A stretch of DNA of 64,000 nucleotides from Tardiphaga alba (lineage in GTDB: Bacteria; Pseudomonadota; Alphaproteobacteria; Rhizobiales; Xanthobacteraceae). The notes beneath the pieces were generated by a model. It worked only from the letters and a program-made list of their open reading frames with translations. It did not search any database and was not told the DNA's origin. The stretch covers positions 310,001 through 374,000 of the forward strand of contig NZ_CP036498.1 of assembly GCF_018279705.1 (NCBI RefSeq), read 5' to 3'. Positions 44,694 to 54,204 of the stretch are shown here, in pieces. Positions within the stretch are counted from its first letter, which is position 1. Every line of letters begins with the position of its first letter. The position numbers and the translations under genes are program-made.

Positions 44694-45455
44694 ATGAATC
44701 AAAGCAATGCCAGTGAAAGTGATACCGACGCCCTGCCGATTGCCGTCGTCGAGCCGGCTCTGGTCGGCGATCTGACCGAAGCCGACATTCTGTCGCGGGT
44801 GCTGCATCGGGACGGTCTGATGCTGGTGATCGACAAGCCTGCCGGCCTGCCGGTGCATCGTGGCCCCAAAGGTGGGCCGAATTTGGAGAATTCGTTTCGG
44901 TTCCTGCAATATGGCCTGCCGCGCGCGCCGGTGCTGGCGCATCGGCTGGATCGCGATACGTCGGGCTGCCTGGTGCTGGGCCGCCATCGCAAGGCCACGG
45001 CCTCGCTCGGGCTGCTGTTCAAGCATAGCCGCATCTCAAAAACTTATTGGGCCGTGGTCGAAGGTGGGCCAGAGGCCGATGCGGGCGTGATCGACATGCC
45101 GCTCGGGCGGCTCAATGCCGAGCGCGGCTGGTGGATGAAGCCGGATCCCGAAGGGCTGCCGTCGGTCTCGAATTTTAGGGTGCTGGGTCGCGGTGGCGGC
45201 ATGGCCTGGCTGGCGCTGGAGCCGGTCACCGGCCGCACGCACCAGCTCCGCGTGCACACGTCAGCCTCGGGCTATCCGATCGTCGGTGACAATATCTACG
45301 GCAACGGGCCGCGCTTCGGCGAGCCGACACTGCATCTGCATGCGCGGGAGATCGTAATCCCGATTTCGAAGAACAAGGACCCGGTGCGCGTGGTGGCGCC
45401 GATGCCGCCGCATCTGCAGCAGCGGATGCGGGCATGCGGGTGGAACGGGGAGTAG
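44694..45455 (+). CDS. RluA-family RNA pseudouridine synthase
   Basis: A 253-residue pseudouridine synthase without an S4 domain. The catalytic Asp is in LAHRLDRDTSGCLVLG. Other family motifs are VIDKPAGLPVHRGPKGG, KTYWAVVEG, TGRTHQLRVHTS and HLHAREIVIP. Lacking the S4 domain, it most resembles RluA/TruC-type enzymes acting on 23S rRNA or tRNA; the target base cannot be read from the sequence. Confidence 0.9.
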   Translation: MNQSNASESDTDALPIAVVEPALVGDLTEADILSRVLHRDGLMLVIDKPAGLPVHRGPKGGPNLENSFRFLQYGLPRAPVLAHRLDRDTSGCLVLGRHRKATASLGLLFKHSRISKTYWAVVEGGPEADAGVIDMPLGRLNAERGWWMKPDPEGLPSVSNFRVLGRGGGMAWLALEPVTGRTHQLRVHTSASGYPIVGDNIYGNGPRFGEPTLHLHAREIVIPISKNKDPVRVVAPMPPHLQQRMRACGWNGE

Positions 45456-45465
45456 GTGTGTTCTT

Positions 45466-45602
45466 TCCCTCTCCCCTTGTGGGAGAGGGTGGCTGCGCGA
45501 AGCGCAGACGGGTGAGGGGTGCCACAAGCTCCGAGCCCAGCAGTACCCCTCATCCGTCGCGAACTACGTTCGCGCCACCTTCTCCCACAGGGGGAGAAGG
45601 AA
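45466..45602. repeat. Palindromic repeat, family B
   Basis: Begins CCCTCTCCCCTTGTGGGAGAG and ends CTTCTCCCACAGGGGGAGAAG, with GACGGGTGAGGGGT and ACCCCTCATCCGTC inside. It fills the convergent gap between the RluA-type gene and dapF. Confidence 0.85.
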
Positions 45603-45608
45603 GAAAGA

Positions 45609-46484
45609 TCACGCCACTGCTTCAAACAGCGCTGGGTCGAGCGTCCCCTCATATTCGAACGTCGCGCCGCCGGTCATCAGCACGTGGTCGTCGCTCTCGC
45701 GCCAGTCGATGACGAGTTCGCCGCCGGGCAGGGTCATATGCACCTTGCGTTCGGTGCGGCGCAGGCGGGCTGCAGACACCGCCGTGGCACAGGCCGCCGT
45801 GCCGCAGGCCTTGGTGAGGCCGGCACCGCGTTCCCAGGTCCGCATCACGATATGCTCGCGATCCACGATATGGGCGAGGGTGATGTTGGCGCGTTCGGGG
45901 AAGATCGGGTGGTTTTCCAGCAGCGGCCCGAACCGTTCGAGGTCGTAGGCATGGATGTCGTCGACCCAGAAGATCGCGTGCGGATTGCCCATGCTGGCCA
46001 CCGACGGCGTATGCAGGATCGGCGCATCGATCGGGCCGATCTGCAATTCGATGCCGCGGGTATCGCGGAATTCCTCGGCGAGCGGGATGTCCTGCCAGCC
46101 GAACTTCGGCACGCCCATATCGACGGTGAAGGTCTCGCCATCCGTCCCGCGCCAGCAATTGATCAGGCCGGCCCGCGTCTCGAAAGTGAGCCCGGTCTTG
46201 TCATTGCCGGCAAAGGTCTGCCGCGCCACGCAGCGCATGCCGTTGCCGCAGGCTCCGGCTTCGGAGCCGTCATTGTTGTAGATCGAGACGAAAGCCTCGG
46301 TGCCGGGCAGGCGCGGCCTGGTCAGCACCATCAGCTGGTCATAGGCGATGCCGCCCTCGGCCGCCGCCACGGCGCGCGCATCGGCCGGGGTGATCTTTGC
46401 TGCGGTGTCCCGCATGTCGATCACGACGATCTCGTTACCGATGCCATTCATCTTGGCGAAGGAGTGGTTGGCCAGCGCGCTCAT
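45609..46484 (-). CDS. dapF: Diaminopimelate epimerase
   Basis: Converts LL- to meso-diaminopimelate for lysine and peptidoglycan synthesis, without cofactors. The 291-residue protein has the two catalytic cysteines in [13 protein letters not shown] and [11 protein letters not shown], plus [17 protein letters not shown] at the N-terminus. I chose the ATG at 46484 ([11 protein letters not shown]); the longer frame lacks similarity. A convergent palindromic repeat lies directly behind the stop. Confidence 0.96.
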   Translation of the reverse strand: MSALANHSFAKMNGIGNEIVVIDMRDTAAKITPADARAVAAAEGGIAYDQLMVLTRPRLPGTEAFVSIYNNDGSEAGACGNGMRCVARQTFAGNDKTGLTFETRAGLINCWRGTDGETFTVDMGVPKFGWQDIPLAEEFRDTRGIELQIGPIDAPILHTPSVASMGNPHAIFWVDDIHAYDLERFGPLLENHPIFPERANITLAHIVDREHIVMRTWERGAGLTKACGTAACATAVSAARLRRTERKVHMTLPGGELVIDWRESDDHVLMTGGATFEYEGTLDPALFEAVA

Positions 46485-46607
46485 GTCTTGTCCTGATGTT
46501 GCCTGCTTTATATGGCGAGACGGACAGGAATGGCCAGTGCGGCCATTGGCGACGCATGTTACCATCGGTAAGTATCGCCGCGCCGGCTGCCATTGGAGAC
46601 GTCCTGC

Positions 46608-47381
46608 ATGTTCCGCTCTTTGTCCCGCTTCGCCACCGCTGCCGCGCTGACCTCGGCCGCCGCGCTGTCGCTGAACACTGCAAGCTGGGCGCAGTCGCCA
46701 CCCGCCACCCCGCCAGCCGAGACCAAGCCGGCCGAGGCAAAGCCAGCCGAGACCACGCCGACACCGCCCGCCCCGGCGGCTACCCCTGCTCCCGCAACAC
46801 CGGCCGCGCCCGCTGCTCCGGCGACCCCACCCGCTGCCGCACAGGCGCCGGCGACCCCAGCCACTCCCGCGAACCCGGCTCCTCCGGCTGCGGCCGTAAC
46901 ACCGGCTCCGGTGCAGACCGCCGATCCGTTCGGTGAGGAAAACACGCTGACGCCGAAGCAGGTGCTGATGTTCACCGGTAAGGCGAACTGGGACAACGCT
47001 TTCGACACGCTGATGGATGCGTTCAAGCAGCTCTCGACTTACCTGGACAAGCAGAAGGTCAAGTCATCCGGCAATCCGCTGATCGTCTACACCTCCACCG
47101 ATGACACCGGCTTCACCTTCTTCGCCGAGATGCCGGTGGATCAGGAGCTGAAGAACCTCCCGAAGAATATGAGCATGGGCAAGTCGCCGGACGGCAAGGC
47201 GCTGAAATTCGTCCATCGCGGTTCCTACGACAATATGGACAACACCTATGAGGCGATCACCAATCACCTCGATGACAAGAAGCTGGAAGCGAAAGACACC
47301 TTCATCGAGGAATACATGACCGACCCGCTAAAGACCGCAGAAGACAAGCTGGTCATCAACGTGTTCGTGCCGCTGAAGTGA
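46608..47381 (+). CDS. Secreted GyrI-like (effector-binding) domain protein
   Basis: A 257-residue protein with a signal peptide (about 1-28, cleavage near SWAQS), a long Ala/Pro/Thr linker (about 30-105) and a C-terminal domain resembling the GyrI/AraC effector-binding fold (about 115-257: [39 protein letters not shown]). The fold binds small molecules or proteins; a periplasmic version attached by a flexible linker is unusual among better-known members. GGAG precedes the ATG at 46608. Function unknown. Confidence 0.75.
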   Translation: MFRSLSRFATAAALTSAAALSLNTASWAQSPPATPPAETKPAEAKPAETTPTPPAPAATPAPATPAAPAAPATPPAAAQAPATPATPANPAPPAAAVTPAPVQTADPFGEENTLTPKQVLMFTGKANWDNAFDTLMDAFKQLSTYLDKQKVKSSGNPLIVYTSTDDTGFTFFAEMPVDQELKNLPKNMSMGKSPDGKALKFVHRGSYDNMDNTYEAITNHLDDKKLEAKDTFIEEYMTDPLKTAEDKLVINVFVPLK

Positions 47382-47423
47382 TGCGGCCATAAAGAAGCCG
47401 CGGACGGTTCCGACAAACCCGGT

Positions 47424-48134
47424 ATGAAAAATCATCTGACTCTTGCCGCTTTCGGCATTGCGCTTATCGCCACGCCTGCCTTCGCGCAGGCGCCGACACC
47501 ACCCATGATCACCGTGTCCGGTGAAGGCACCGTCTCGGTGCCGCCGGATCTCGCCCTCGTCGATGGCGGCGTGACCAGCGACGCGAAGACGGCGCGTGAA
47601 GCGTCCGACGCGAACAATGCCGCCATGGCCAAGGTGCTGGCCGCGCTGAAGGCCGCCGGCATCGCCGAGAAGGACATGCAGACGTCGCGATTGTCGCTGT
47701 TTCCGCAATATGCGCAGCAGCAGCGGCCGAATGGCGGTCCGAACGTGGTCACCGGCTATCGTGCCAGCAATCGCGTGACCATCCGCGTGCGTGACGTGAC
47801 CAAGGTCGCAGGCACCATCGACACGCTGGTGACGTCGGGCGCCAATGAAGTCGGCGGCATCAATTTCATCGTCACCAAGGCGTCCGAACTGCTGGATGAA
47901 GCCCGCACCCAAGCCGTCGCCGATGCACGCCGTAAGGCTGAGCTTTATGCGAAAGCGGCCGGTGTCACGCTGGGATCGCCAATCAGTATTTCCGAAGACG
48001 GCGCCAATCCGCCGCCCGCCCCGATGATGCTGCGCAAGGCCGTCGCCGATTTCGCCTCCGCGCCAGTGGCGCAGGGCGAAGAAACGTTGCGTGTGAATGT
48101 CAGCGTGAGCTGGGAGATCAAGGCGAAGCAGTGA
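47424..48134 (+). CDS. SIMPL-domain (DUF541) periplasmic protein
   Basis: A 236-residue exported protein with a signal peptide (cleavage near AFAQA, residue 22) and a full SIMPL domain: ITVSGEGTVSVPPDLALVDGGV, a central helix pair, and RLSLFPQY. SIMPL proteins (for example BP26 in Brucella) form oligomeric periplasmic or outer-membrane assemblies of uncertain role. It follows the GyrI-like gene by 42 bases, so the two secreted proteins are probably co-expressed. Confidence 0.88.
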   Translation: MKNHLTLAAFGIALIATPAFAQAPTPPMITVSGEGTVSVPPDLALVDGGVTSDAKTAREASDANNAAMAKVLAALKAAGIAEKDMQTSRLSLFPQYAQQQRPNGGPNVVTGYRASNRVTIRVRDVTKVAGTIDTLVTSGANEVGGINFIVTKASELLDEARTQAVADARRKAELYAKAAGVTLGSPISISEDGANPPPAPMMLRKAVADFASAPVAQGEETLRVNVSVSWEIKAKQ

Positions 48135-48160
48135 GTGCTGTCACCGCCGTGATCACACTC

Positions 48161-48246
48161 CGTTATGGCCGGGCTTGTCCCGGCCATCTACGTCTTTGCA
48201 CGTCGCTTAGACGTGGATCGCGGGACAAGCCCGCGCATGACGATGG
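48161..48246. repeat. Palindromic repeat, family D
   Basis: Begins CGTTATGGCCGGGCTTGTCC and continues CCGGCCATCTACGTC, then GACGTGGATCGCGGGACAAGC and CCCGCGCATGACG: outer and inner arms pair. It is nearly identical in plan to 54077-54163. It fills the convergent gap between the SIMPL gene and the metallo-hydrolase gene. Confidence 0.85.
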
Positions 48247-48262
48247 GAGAGATCACAGCTCT

Positions 48263-49324
48263 CTAAATCTCGAACACCTGCCCCGGCTTTAGCGCCACGA
48301 ATTTGTCCTTCGGCAGCTCGGCCGCATCACACGCCGCGGTCAGCCCCTTCACCGGCCCATCGATCGCTTCATCCGTTAGCTGGAACGTCGAATGATGGCT
48401 CGCCAGCGCCTGCTGTGCGCCGCAGTCCTTCAGCGCTTTCACAGCGTCTTCCGGGTTCATGTGCTGGTCCTTCATGAACCAGCGCGGCTCATAGGCGCCG
48501 ATCGGCAGGATCGCGAGCCGGATGTCGCCATGCGCCTCGCGCACGCGGCGGAAGTGTCCGCCGTCGCCATAGCCGCTATCGCCGACGATGTAGAGCTTGC
48601 CCGCCGGCGTCTCCAGCACAAAACTTGCCCACAGGCAGCGGTTGCGATCGAACAGTCCGCGCGCAGACCAGTGCCGTGTCGGCACCAGCGTCACCGCAAG
48701 CCCGTTGCCGAGTTCGACGCGATCGATCCAGTCATAGGCTTCGGCCTTGATGGCGCTGTCGCCGCTCTTCATCGTCACGTCATTGCCCAAGGGCGTGATC
48801 ACCCGCGGCGCGAAACTCGCCTGCAGCTTCGACAGCGTGGGAATATCGAGATGGTCGTAATGTCCATGCGACACCAGAACGACATCGATCTTCGGCAGCT
48901 TGTCGAATGCGATGCCGGGCGCGTTGTGCCGCTGCGGTCCGGCGAAGGAGAAGGGCGAGACGCGGTCCGACCACACCGGATCGAACAGAATGTTGATGCC
49001 AGCCGTCTGGATCAGCCAGGAGGCATGGCCGACATAGGTCAGCCGTACACCACTCTCGACTTTGCCCGGTGGCGTATCGGCGAATTCGTTCTCCACCCAG
49101 TCCGGCCAGACCTCCCGCTTGCGGCCGCCGCCGAACTGCCAGCGCAGCACCTCGCCGAGCGACTTCGGCGGCACCCCATCGGGATCGAAAAAGACCTTGC
49201 CGTCGAAATGATCGGAAACCGGGCCGGTATAATTGGGCATACGGGAAATCCAGAAAGCGGAGATGCCGGCCGTGGCGGTGACGGCGCCGAGGGAGGCGAG
49301 GAGCTTGCGGCGGGAGATCGACAT
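48263..49324 (-). CDS. MBL-fold metallo-hydrolase with Tat signal (NAPE-PLD/UlaG-like)
   Basis: A 353-residue metallo-beta-lactamase-fold hydrolase. The N-terminus MSISRRKLLASLG carries a twin-arginine signal and hydrophobic segment, so it is probably exported. The metal-binding motif is VSHGHYDHLD, with further ligands in PTRHWS, VGDSGYGDG and SHHSTFQ. The LTYVGHASWLIQ strand and spacing resemble the N-acylphosphatidylethanolamine phospholipase D group. The substrate is not known; a phosphodiester or lactone is plausible. It ends in a convergent repeat and begins 12 bases downstream of the PIN gene. Confidence 0.85.
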   Translation of the reverse strand: MSISRRKLLASLGAVTATAGISAFWISRMPNYTGPVSDHFDGKVFFDPDGVPPKSLGEVLRWQFGGGRKREVWPDWVENEFADTPPGKVESGVRLTYVGHASWLIQTAGINILFDPVWSDRVSPFSFAGPQRHNAPGIAFDKLPKIDVVLVSHGHYDHLDIPTLSKLQASFAPRVITPLGNDVTMKSGDSAIKAEAYDWIDRVELGNGLAVTLVPTRHWSARGLFDRNRCLWASFVLETPAGKLYIVGDSGYGDGGHFRRVREAHGDIRLAILPIGAYEPRWFMKDQHMNPEDAVKALKDCGAQQALASHHSTFQLTDEAIDGPVKGLTAACDAAELPKDKFVALKPGQVFEI

Positions 49325-49336
49325 ATAGGCGCTTTA

Positions 49337-49747
49337 TCACGCCGCCATCAGGGCCACACCCTCGGCCGCGGCCGCACGCACCAAAGCGTGATCGAGTGTG
49401 GCGAGGGCGATGTCTTCGCGCAGCGCGAGTTCGAGATAGGCGGCGTCGTAGAAGGAGAGCTGATGGCGGCGGGCGAGATCGAGGATCGTTCCCGGATCAG
49501 ATCCTTGCACGATCGTGATCGGTAAAGCGCCGACGAAAAGCAAAAATTGCTCGGTTTGTTGCAGTGTTGCGCGATTGCGCCGCTCGCCGCGCAAGAGCAT
49601 CTGATGAATCTCGAACCACCAGATGCCAGGGACGCGAACATCAAGAATTCGCCGCTCAAGCGAATCGAGTAGCGCCACGCTCTCGATGCGATATTCGTCG
49701 GCAAAATGCCAGCTCGCCATGACGGAGACGTCGATGACGAGCTGCAT
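49337..49747 (-). CDS. PIN-domain toxin-like RNase (VapC type)
   Basis: A 136-residue PIN domain with the expected acidic residues: Asp6 (LVIDVSVM), Glu46 (WFEIHQML), Asp101 (YDAAYLELAL) and Asp119 (LATLDHAL). Such proteins cut tRNA or rRNA and are neutralised by an antitoxin. The gene upstream, two bases away, encodes a small Phd/YefM-like protein, so this is a complete type II toxin-antitoxin module. The active-site set appears intact, so the toxin is probably functional. Confidence 0.85.
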   Translation of the reverse strand: MQLVIDVSVMASWHFADEYRIESVALLDSLERRILDVRVPGIWWFEIHQMLLRGERRNRATLQQTEQFLLFVGALPITIVQGSDPGTILDLARRHQLSFYDAAYLELALREDIALATLDHALVRAAAAEGVALMAA

Positions 49748-49749
49748 GA

Positions 49750-49983
49750 CTATTCGCGCCCTTCATTCTTCCAGGCGATGATCTCTTCGACCGAAACCGG
49801 TTTGGTGTGTTTGCGCAATTCCTTGATGCCTTCGATCGCCCAGCGGATGCGAGCCGCGCGCGCCTCCTCCTCCTCTGGAGTTAGAGGGGCGTCGGGCTGG
49901 ATGGTCACGGCCTCACCGCTTTCGACCGTCCTGAGCACGTCGTCGATATTCGCCTTTGCCTCGGACAAACTGACATTCTTCAT
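49750..49983 (-). CDS. Phd/YefM-like antitoxin of the PIN module
   Basis: A 77-residue protein beginning MKNVSLSEAKANIDDVLRTVESGEAV, the Phd/YefM N-terminal DNA-binding pattern, followed by an acidic linker (TPEEEEARAAR) and a C-terminal helix that would wrap the PIN toxin. I chose the ATG at 49983, preceded by AGGAG 9 bases upstream. A TATAAT box lies on the minus strand at 50008-50013. The longer frame upstream is not supported. It probably represses its own promoter. Confidence 0.85.
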   Translation of the reverse strand: MKNVSLSEAKANIDDVLRTVESGEAVTIQPDAPLTPEEEEARAARIRWAIEGIKELRKHTKPVSVEEIIAWKNEGRE

Positions 49984-50233
49984 GGCGTGATATCTCCTGA
50001 TACACGCATTATAACACCTCCCGGGGCGTTTACACCCTCCGGTTCCATCTCCGGTCATTGACTTCCCGGCCATTCCCCGTCATTAAACCCGCCAAATTCT
50101 CGGAAAGTCTTCTTTTCGACCCGCCGACCGGACCGAGAGTCCGGAGGTCAACGCCCGACAGCGCGATGCGCCCTCGGGCGCGAAAGTGTTTTGTTCGTCG
50201 CCATTTCAGGATGGCATTGGGAAGCGGTACGCG

Positions 50234-51751
50234 ATGTTCGACAATCTGTCGGAACGGCTTGGCGGAATTCTCGATAAGCTCACCGGGCGCGGTGCGCTGT
50301 CGGAGGCCGATGTCGATTCCGCGATGCGCGAAGTGCGCCGAGCGCTGCTGGAAGCCGACGTCGCGCTCGACGTGGTCCGCTCCTTCACCGATCGTGTCCG
50401 CGAACAGGCCGTCGGCGCCACCATCGTCAAGTCGGTCAAGCCCGGCCAGATGGTCGTCAAGATCGTCCATGACGAGCTGGTCGCCACGCTGGGCGGCGAA
50501 GGCGAGGGCGGTCTCGACTTCAATGCGGTGCCGCCCGTCGCCATCATGATGGTCGGTCTGCAGGGCTCCGGTAAGACCACCACCACCGCAAAGCTCGCCC
50601 GCCGCCTCACCCAGCGCGACAAGCGCAAGGTGCTGATGGCCTCGCTCGACGTCTATCGCCCGGCCGCCATGGAGCAGCTCGCGGTGCTCGGCCGCGATCT
50701 CGACGTGCCGACCCTGCCGATCGTTGCCGGCCAGCAGCCGGAGCAGATCGCCAAGCGCGCCATCGAGGCGGCCAAGCTCGGTGGCTACGACGTCGTGCTG
50801 CTGGACACTGCCGGCCGCACCACGCTCGACGAAGACATGATGGCGGAGGCGGCGACCATCAAGTCGACCGCCAATCCGCATGAAGTGCTACTGGTCGCGG
50901 ACTCCTTGACCGGTCAGGACGCCGTCAATCTCGCGCGCTCGTTCAACGAGCGCGTCGGCCTCACCGGCATCGTGCTCACCCGCGTGGACGGCGATGGCCG
51001 CGGCGGCGCCGCGCTGTCGATGCGCGCCGTCACCGGCAAGCCGATCAAGCTGATCGGCACCGGTGAAAAGACCGATGCGCTGGAAGACTTCCATCCGAGC
51101 CGCATCGCCGGCCGGATTCTCGGCATGGGCGACGTCGTCTCGCTGGTCGAGAAGGCCGCCGCCAGCATCGATGCAGAAAAGGCCGCGCGCACCGCCGAGC
51201 GCATGCGCAAGGGTCAGTTCGATCTGAACGACATGCGCGAGCAGCTTATCCAGATGACCAATATGGGCGGTCTGTCCGGCCTGATGGGCATGATGCCCGG
51301 CATCGCCAAGATGAAGAACCAGATCGCCGCCGCCGGTCTCGACGACCGCGTGGTGAAGCGCCAGATCGCCGTCATCGATTCCATGACGCGCCAGGAGCGC
51401 AAGTCGCCCGACATCCTCAAGGCCAGCCGCAAGAAGCGCATCGCTGCCGGCGCCGGCCTGAAGGTCGAGGAAGTCAACAAGGTGCTGAAGATGCACCGGA
51501 ACATGGCCGACATGATGAAGGCCATGGGCTCCGGCAAGCGCGGTCCGATGGCTGGCCTCGCCCAGGCGATGGGCTTTGGTGGCAGTGGCATGCCGTCGCC
51601 CGAGCAGGTTAAGGCGATGGCCGAGAAGCTGCCGCAGGGGCCGGGCGCGCTGCCGGCCACATTGCCGAAAGATTTCCCGGGCCTGCCAGGTCTGGGCAAA
51701 CCAACGCTGCCTGGTTTGGGCGGCTTTCCCGGTTTCGGGAAAAAGAAATAA
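50234..51751 (+). CDS. ffh: Signal recognition particle protein Ffh
   Basis: The GTPase and RNA-binding subunit of SRP, which delivers membrane proteins to FtsY. The 505 residues have the N domain, G1 GLQGSGKTTTTAKLARRL, DTAGRTTLDEDM, TRVDGDGRGGAALS, and the Met-rich M domain (MTNMGGLSGLMGMMPGIAKM) with a Gly/Pro/Leu/Lys tail. I chose the ATG at 50234 (MFDNLSERLGGILDKL), the family N-terminus. It begins the ffh-rpsP-rimM-trmD-rplS group. The 250 bases upstream contain no other gene on this strand. Confidence 0.97.
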   Translation: MFDNLSERLGGILDKLTGRGALSEADVDSAMREVRRALLEADVALDVVRSFTDRVREQAVGATIVKSVKPGQMVVKIVHDELVATLGGEGEGGLDFNAVPPVAIMMVGLQGSGKTTTTAKLARRLTQRDKRKVLMASLDVYRPAAMEQLAVLGRDLDVPTLPIVAGQQPEQIAKRAIEAAKLGGYDVVLLDTAGRTTLDEDMMAEAATIKSTANPHEVLLVADSLTGQDAVNLARSFNERVGLTGIVLTRVDGDGRGGAALSMRAVTGKPIKLIGTGEKTDALEDFHPSRIAGRILGMGDVVSLVEKAAASIDAEKAARTAERMRKGQFDLNDMREQLIQMTNMGGLSGLMGMMPGIAKMKNQIAAAGLDDRVVKRQIAVIDSMTRQERKSPDILKASRKKRIAAGAGLKVEEVNKVLKMHRNMADMMKAMGSGKRGPMAGLAQAMGFGGSGMPSPEQVKAMAEKLPQGPGALPATLPKDFPGLPGLGKPTLPGLGGFPGFGKKK

Positions 51752-51788
51752 CCCGCGAATTCAAACGAACACACGCTAGGAGCTACAC

Positions 51789-52109
51789 ATGTCCGTCGTT
51801 ATCCGTCTCGCCCGCGCAGGCACCAAGAAGCGTCCCGTCTATCACGTCGTCGTCGCCGACTCGCGCTTCCCGCGCGATGGCCGCTTCATCGAGCGTCTCG
51901 GCTACTTCAACCCGCTGCTCGCCAAGGACAACGAGCTGCGCCTGAAGCTCGACCTCGAGAAGGTAAAGTCCTGGCTCGCCAAGGGCGCACAGCCGTCGGA
52001 CCGCGTGTCGCGCTTCCTCGACGCTGCCGGCATCATCAAGCGCGAAGCCCGCAACAATCCCGAGAAGGCTGTGCCCCGCAAGGAGCGCAAGGCTGCTGAA
52101 GCCAAGTAA
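51789..52109 (+). CDS. rpsP: 30S ribosomal protein S16
   Basis: A 106-residue ribosomal protein that stabilises the 30S body. The hallmark [20 protein letters not shown], the [14 protein letters not shown] motif and [12 protein letters not shown] are clear, with a short basic tail. TAGGAG lies just upstream of the ATG. It is followed by rimM 6 bases later, the classic order. Confidence 0.98.
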   Translation: MSVVIRLARAGTKKRPVYHVVVADSRFPRDGRFIERLGYFNPLLAKDNELRLKLDLEKVKSWLAKGAQPSDRVSRFLDAAGIIKREARNNPEKAVPRKERKAAEAK

Positions 52110-52115
52110 GACGAC

Positions 52116-52646
52116 ATGACCACCGCGCAAATCTGCGTCGCGCGCATCGGCGCGCCGCATGGGGTGCGCGGCCAGGTCCGGCTGTGGACCTTCACCGAAG
52201 ATCCCTTTGCCGTTTGCGACTACGGCCCGCTTGCCACCAAGGACGGCAAGCGGACCATCGAGATCGACAATGTGCGTGAGGCCAAGGGCCATCTGGTGGC
52301 GACGCTGAAAGGCGTCACCGATCGCGATGCCGCCGCCCGCCTCAATGGCGTCGAGCTCTATGTGGCGCGCGACGCGCTGCCCGACACCGAAGACGGTGAA
52401 TATTACCACGCCGACCTGATCGGACTTGCCGCGGTGAATGCCGCCGACGAGGCGATCGGCCGCGTCGTCGCGATGCATGACTTCGGCGCCGGCGATATCA
52501 TCGAGATCGCGCCGCCCTCGGGGCCGACGCTGCTGCTGCCGTTTACGGATGCCGTGGTGCCGACAGTGGATATCGCGGGTGGCAAGGTGGTGATCGAGAT
52601 GCCTGGCGAGATCGTCGATGACGATCCCGCCGCCGCTGACGACTAG
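52116..52646 (+). CDS. rimM: Ribosome maturation factor RimM
   Basis: Binds S19 and assists 30S head assembly. It is 176 residues long, with an N-terminal barrel ([20 protein letters not shown]) and a C-terminal PRC-barrel domain ([38 protein letters not shown]). It is followed, unusually, by a gene on the opposite strand whose stop overlaps its own by four bases; trmD comes only 1.5 kb later. Confidence 0.96.
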   Translation: MTTAQICVARIGAPHGVRGQVRLWTFTEDPFAVCDYGPLATKDGKRTIEIDNVREAKGHLVATLKGVTDRDAAARLNGVELYVARDALPDTEDGEYYHADLIGLAAVNAADEAIGRVVAMHDFGAGDIIEIAPPSGPTLLLPFTDAVVPTVDIAGGKVVIEMPGEIVDDDPAAADD

Positions 52647-53509
52647 GCTTTCAGAGCTTCCGCAATCGTATCGGCGAATGGCGTGGTCGGTCGTCCGATC
52701 AGTTTGCTCAGTGCATGCCCCTCATCGAACAGCGCGCCGTCCGCTGCCGCGGTGTTCGACGTCGCAATCAGCTCCGCCAGTTCTTCCGGCAGTCCTGCAT
52801 TGAGCATGATCGCCTTGAACTCTGATTCCGGCAGGCGAATGTAAGGGATCGTCTTGCCCGACTGCTTGCTGATCTCTGCCGCGAAATCATCCAGCGTGAA
52901 GGCCTCGTCGCCCGCCAGCTCATAGACGTGGCCTGCATGACCTTCTCCGGCCAGTATGGCCGCAGCCGCCGCTGCATAGTCCTCACGTGATGCCGATGCG
53001 ATACGGCCATCTTTGGCGCTGCTCACCAGCGCATCATGCGCCAGCGCGGCCGGGATCGAGGCCGTGTAGTTTTCCGTGTACCAGCCATTGCGCAGCAGGA
53101 CGAAGGGCACGCCGGAGGCGCGGATCAGCTCTTCCGTCGGCAGATGCTCGCGCGCCACGGATAGTTTCGACGTGTCCGCACGCAGCACGCTCGTATAGGC
53201 GAGCAGCTTCGCGCCGGCGCGCTTGGCCGCGTCGATGACGTTGCGATGCTGCGCCACGCGTTGGCCGAGTTCGTTGGACGAGATCAGCAGCACCTCATCA
53301 ATGCCCTTCAGTGCGGCATCCAGCGTCTCTGGCTTGCTGTAATCGGCCGCGACAACGGTGATGCCTTTTGCGGCGAGGTCGGCGCCCTTGGCGGGGTCGC
53401 GCATGCCGGCGACGATCTGGCTGGCGGGAACGCGCTTCAGCAGCGCATCCAAGGTGAGGCGGCCGAGCTGGCCATTGGCGGCGGTGACAAGAATACGGTG
53501 GTTCGACAT
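52643..53509 (-). CDS. NAD(P)H:quinone oxidoreductase of the NmrA/QorB (YtfG) type
   Basis: A 288-residue atypical short-chain-dehydrogenase fold: NAD(P)-binding [47 protein letters not shown] and [14 protein letters not shown] match E. coli QorB (YtfG). No classical YxxxK site is needed in this family. It probably reduces quinones or related electrophiles. It is divergent from an HxlR-type regulator, the same pairing as ytfG/ytfH, so the regulator probably controls it. Its stop overlaps that of rimM. Confidence 0.88.
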   Translation of the reverse strand: MSNHRILVTAANGQLGRLTLDALLKRVPASQIVAGMRDPAKGADLAAKGITVVAADYSKPETLDAALKGIDEVLLISSNELGQRVAQHRNVIDAAKRAGAKLLAYTSVLRADTSKLSVAREHLPTEELIRASGVPFVLLRNGWYTENYTASIPAALAHDALVSSAKDGRIASASREDYAAAAAAILAGEGHAGHVYELAGDEAFTLDDFAAEISKQSGKTIPYIRLPESEFKAIMLNAGLPEELAELIATSNTAAADGALFDEGHALSKLIGRPTTPFADTIAEALKA

Positions 53510-53596
53510 GCGGGCTTCCTATATGGTCTCTGATGGGCAGTAGGTCTTGAATAGAGACCGCATCCCGTTTCCGTAAGGAGGCAGGTTTTTCGCCCC

Positions 53597-53616
53597 AGGT
53601 TACTTGGAAGTGACCT
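53597..53616. promoter_or_regulatory. Candidate HxlR-type operator between the qorB-like gene and its regulator
   Basis: AGGTTACTTGGAAGTGACCT is an imperfect palindrome (8 of 10 base pairs match), containing TACTT/AAGTg half-sites like those bound by HxlR-family redox regulators. It lies 24 bases before the regulator ATG in the 131-base divergent gap. A second inverted repeat, GGTCTCT...AGAGACC, is at about 53526-53560, nearer the oxidoreductase gene. Confidence 0.5.
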
Positions 53617-53640
53617 CCCTCCGGCCCGAAGGAGTCCCCG

Positions 53641-54063
53641 ATGCCGAATGATGCGCCCCTGGCGACCCGTTTCGATGAATGGCAGGCGCAGGGTTTTGAT
53701 GCCGAGGCCTGCCCGGTCCGCAATGTGCTGGACCGTATCGGCGACAAATGGACGTCGCTCCTGCTGGTGGCGCTGGCCGCCAAGCCGCGCCGCTTTAGCG
53801 AGTTGCACCGCGCCGTGCCGGATATCTCCAAGCGGATGCTCACCCAGTCACTGCGCGATCTGCAGCGCGATGGGCTGATCACCCGCCATGTGTTTCCGAC
53901 CAAGCCACCTTCGGTGGAATACCGCCTGTCGCCGCTCGGTCAGTCCGCCATGGCGCCGCTGGCAAGCCTGATCGACTGGGCCGAGCGCAGTTTTGCGAAG
54001 ATCAAGGCCTCCCGCGCAGCCTTCGATGCGGCTGACACCAGCGAGCATGTGGCGGCGGCTTGA
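53641..54063 (+). CDS. HxlR-family (YtfH-like) winged-helix regulator
   Basis: A 140-residue DNA-binding protein with the HxlR signature: [20 protein letters not shown], in which the Cys is the usual redox or electrophile sensor, [20 protein letters not shown] (recognition helix) and [19 protein letters not shown] (wing). The C-terminal helix would dimerise. It is divergent from the quinone oxidoreductase gene and probably releases its promoter when the Cys is modified by quinones. Confidence 0.9.
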   Translation: MPNDAPLATRFDEWQAQGFDAEACPVRNVLDRIGDKWTSLLLVALAAKPRRFSELHRAVPDISKRMLTQSLRDLQRDGLITRHVFPTKPPSVEYRLSPLGQSAMAPLASLIDWAERSFAKIKASRAAFDAADTSEHVAAA

Positions 54064-54076
54064 CTGACATTCACTC

Positions 54077-54163
54077 CGTCATGGCCGGGCCCGTCCCGGC
54101 CATCCACGTCTTGCGGTGCTTGCAACAAGGCGTGGATACGCGGGACAAGCCCGCGCATGACGG
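54077..54163. repeat. Palindromic repeat, family D
   Basis: Begins CGTCATGGCCGGGCCCGTCC, then CCGGCCATCCACGTC, and ends CGGGACAAGCCCGCGCATGACG. The copy at 48161-48246 is very similar. It separates the HxlR gene from trmD, both rightward. Confidence 0.85.
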
Positions 54164-54204
54164 GGAGGGTTTGACGCCCCGCGCGCAACGCGCGATGGAG
54201 AGGC

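Noticed and set aside
49984..50073. 30-residue extension of the antitoxin
   Set aside because: It covers the TATAAT box and ribosome-binding site of the antitoxin gene, so it must be untranslated.
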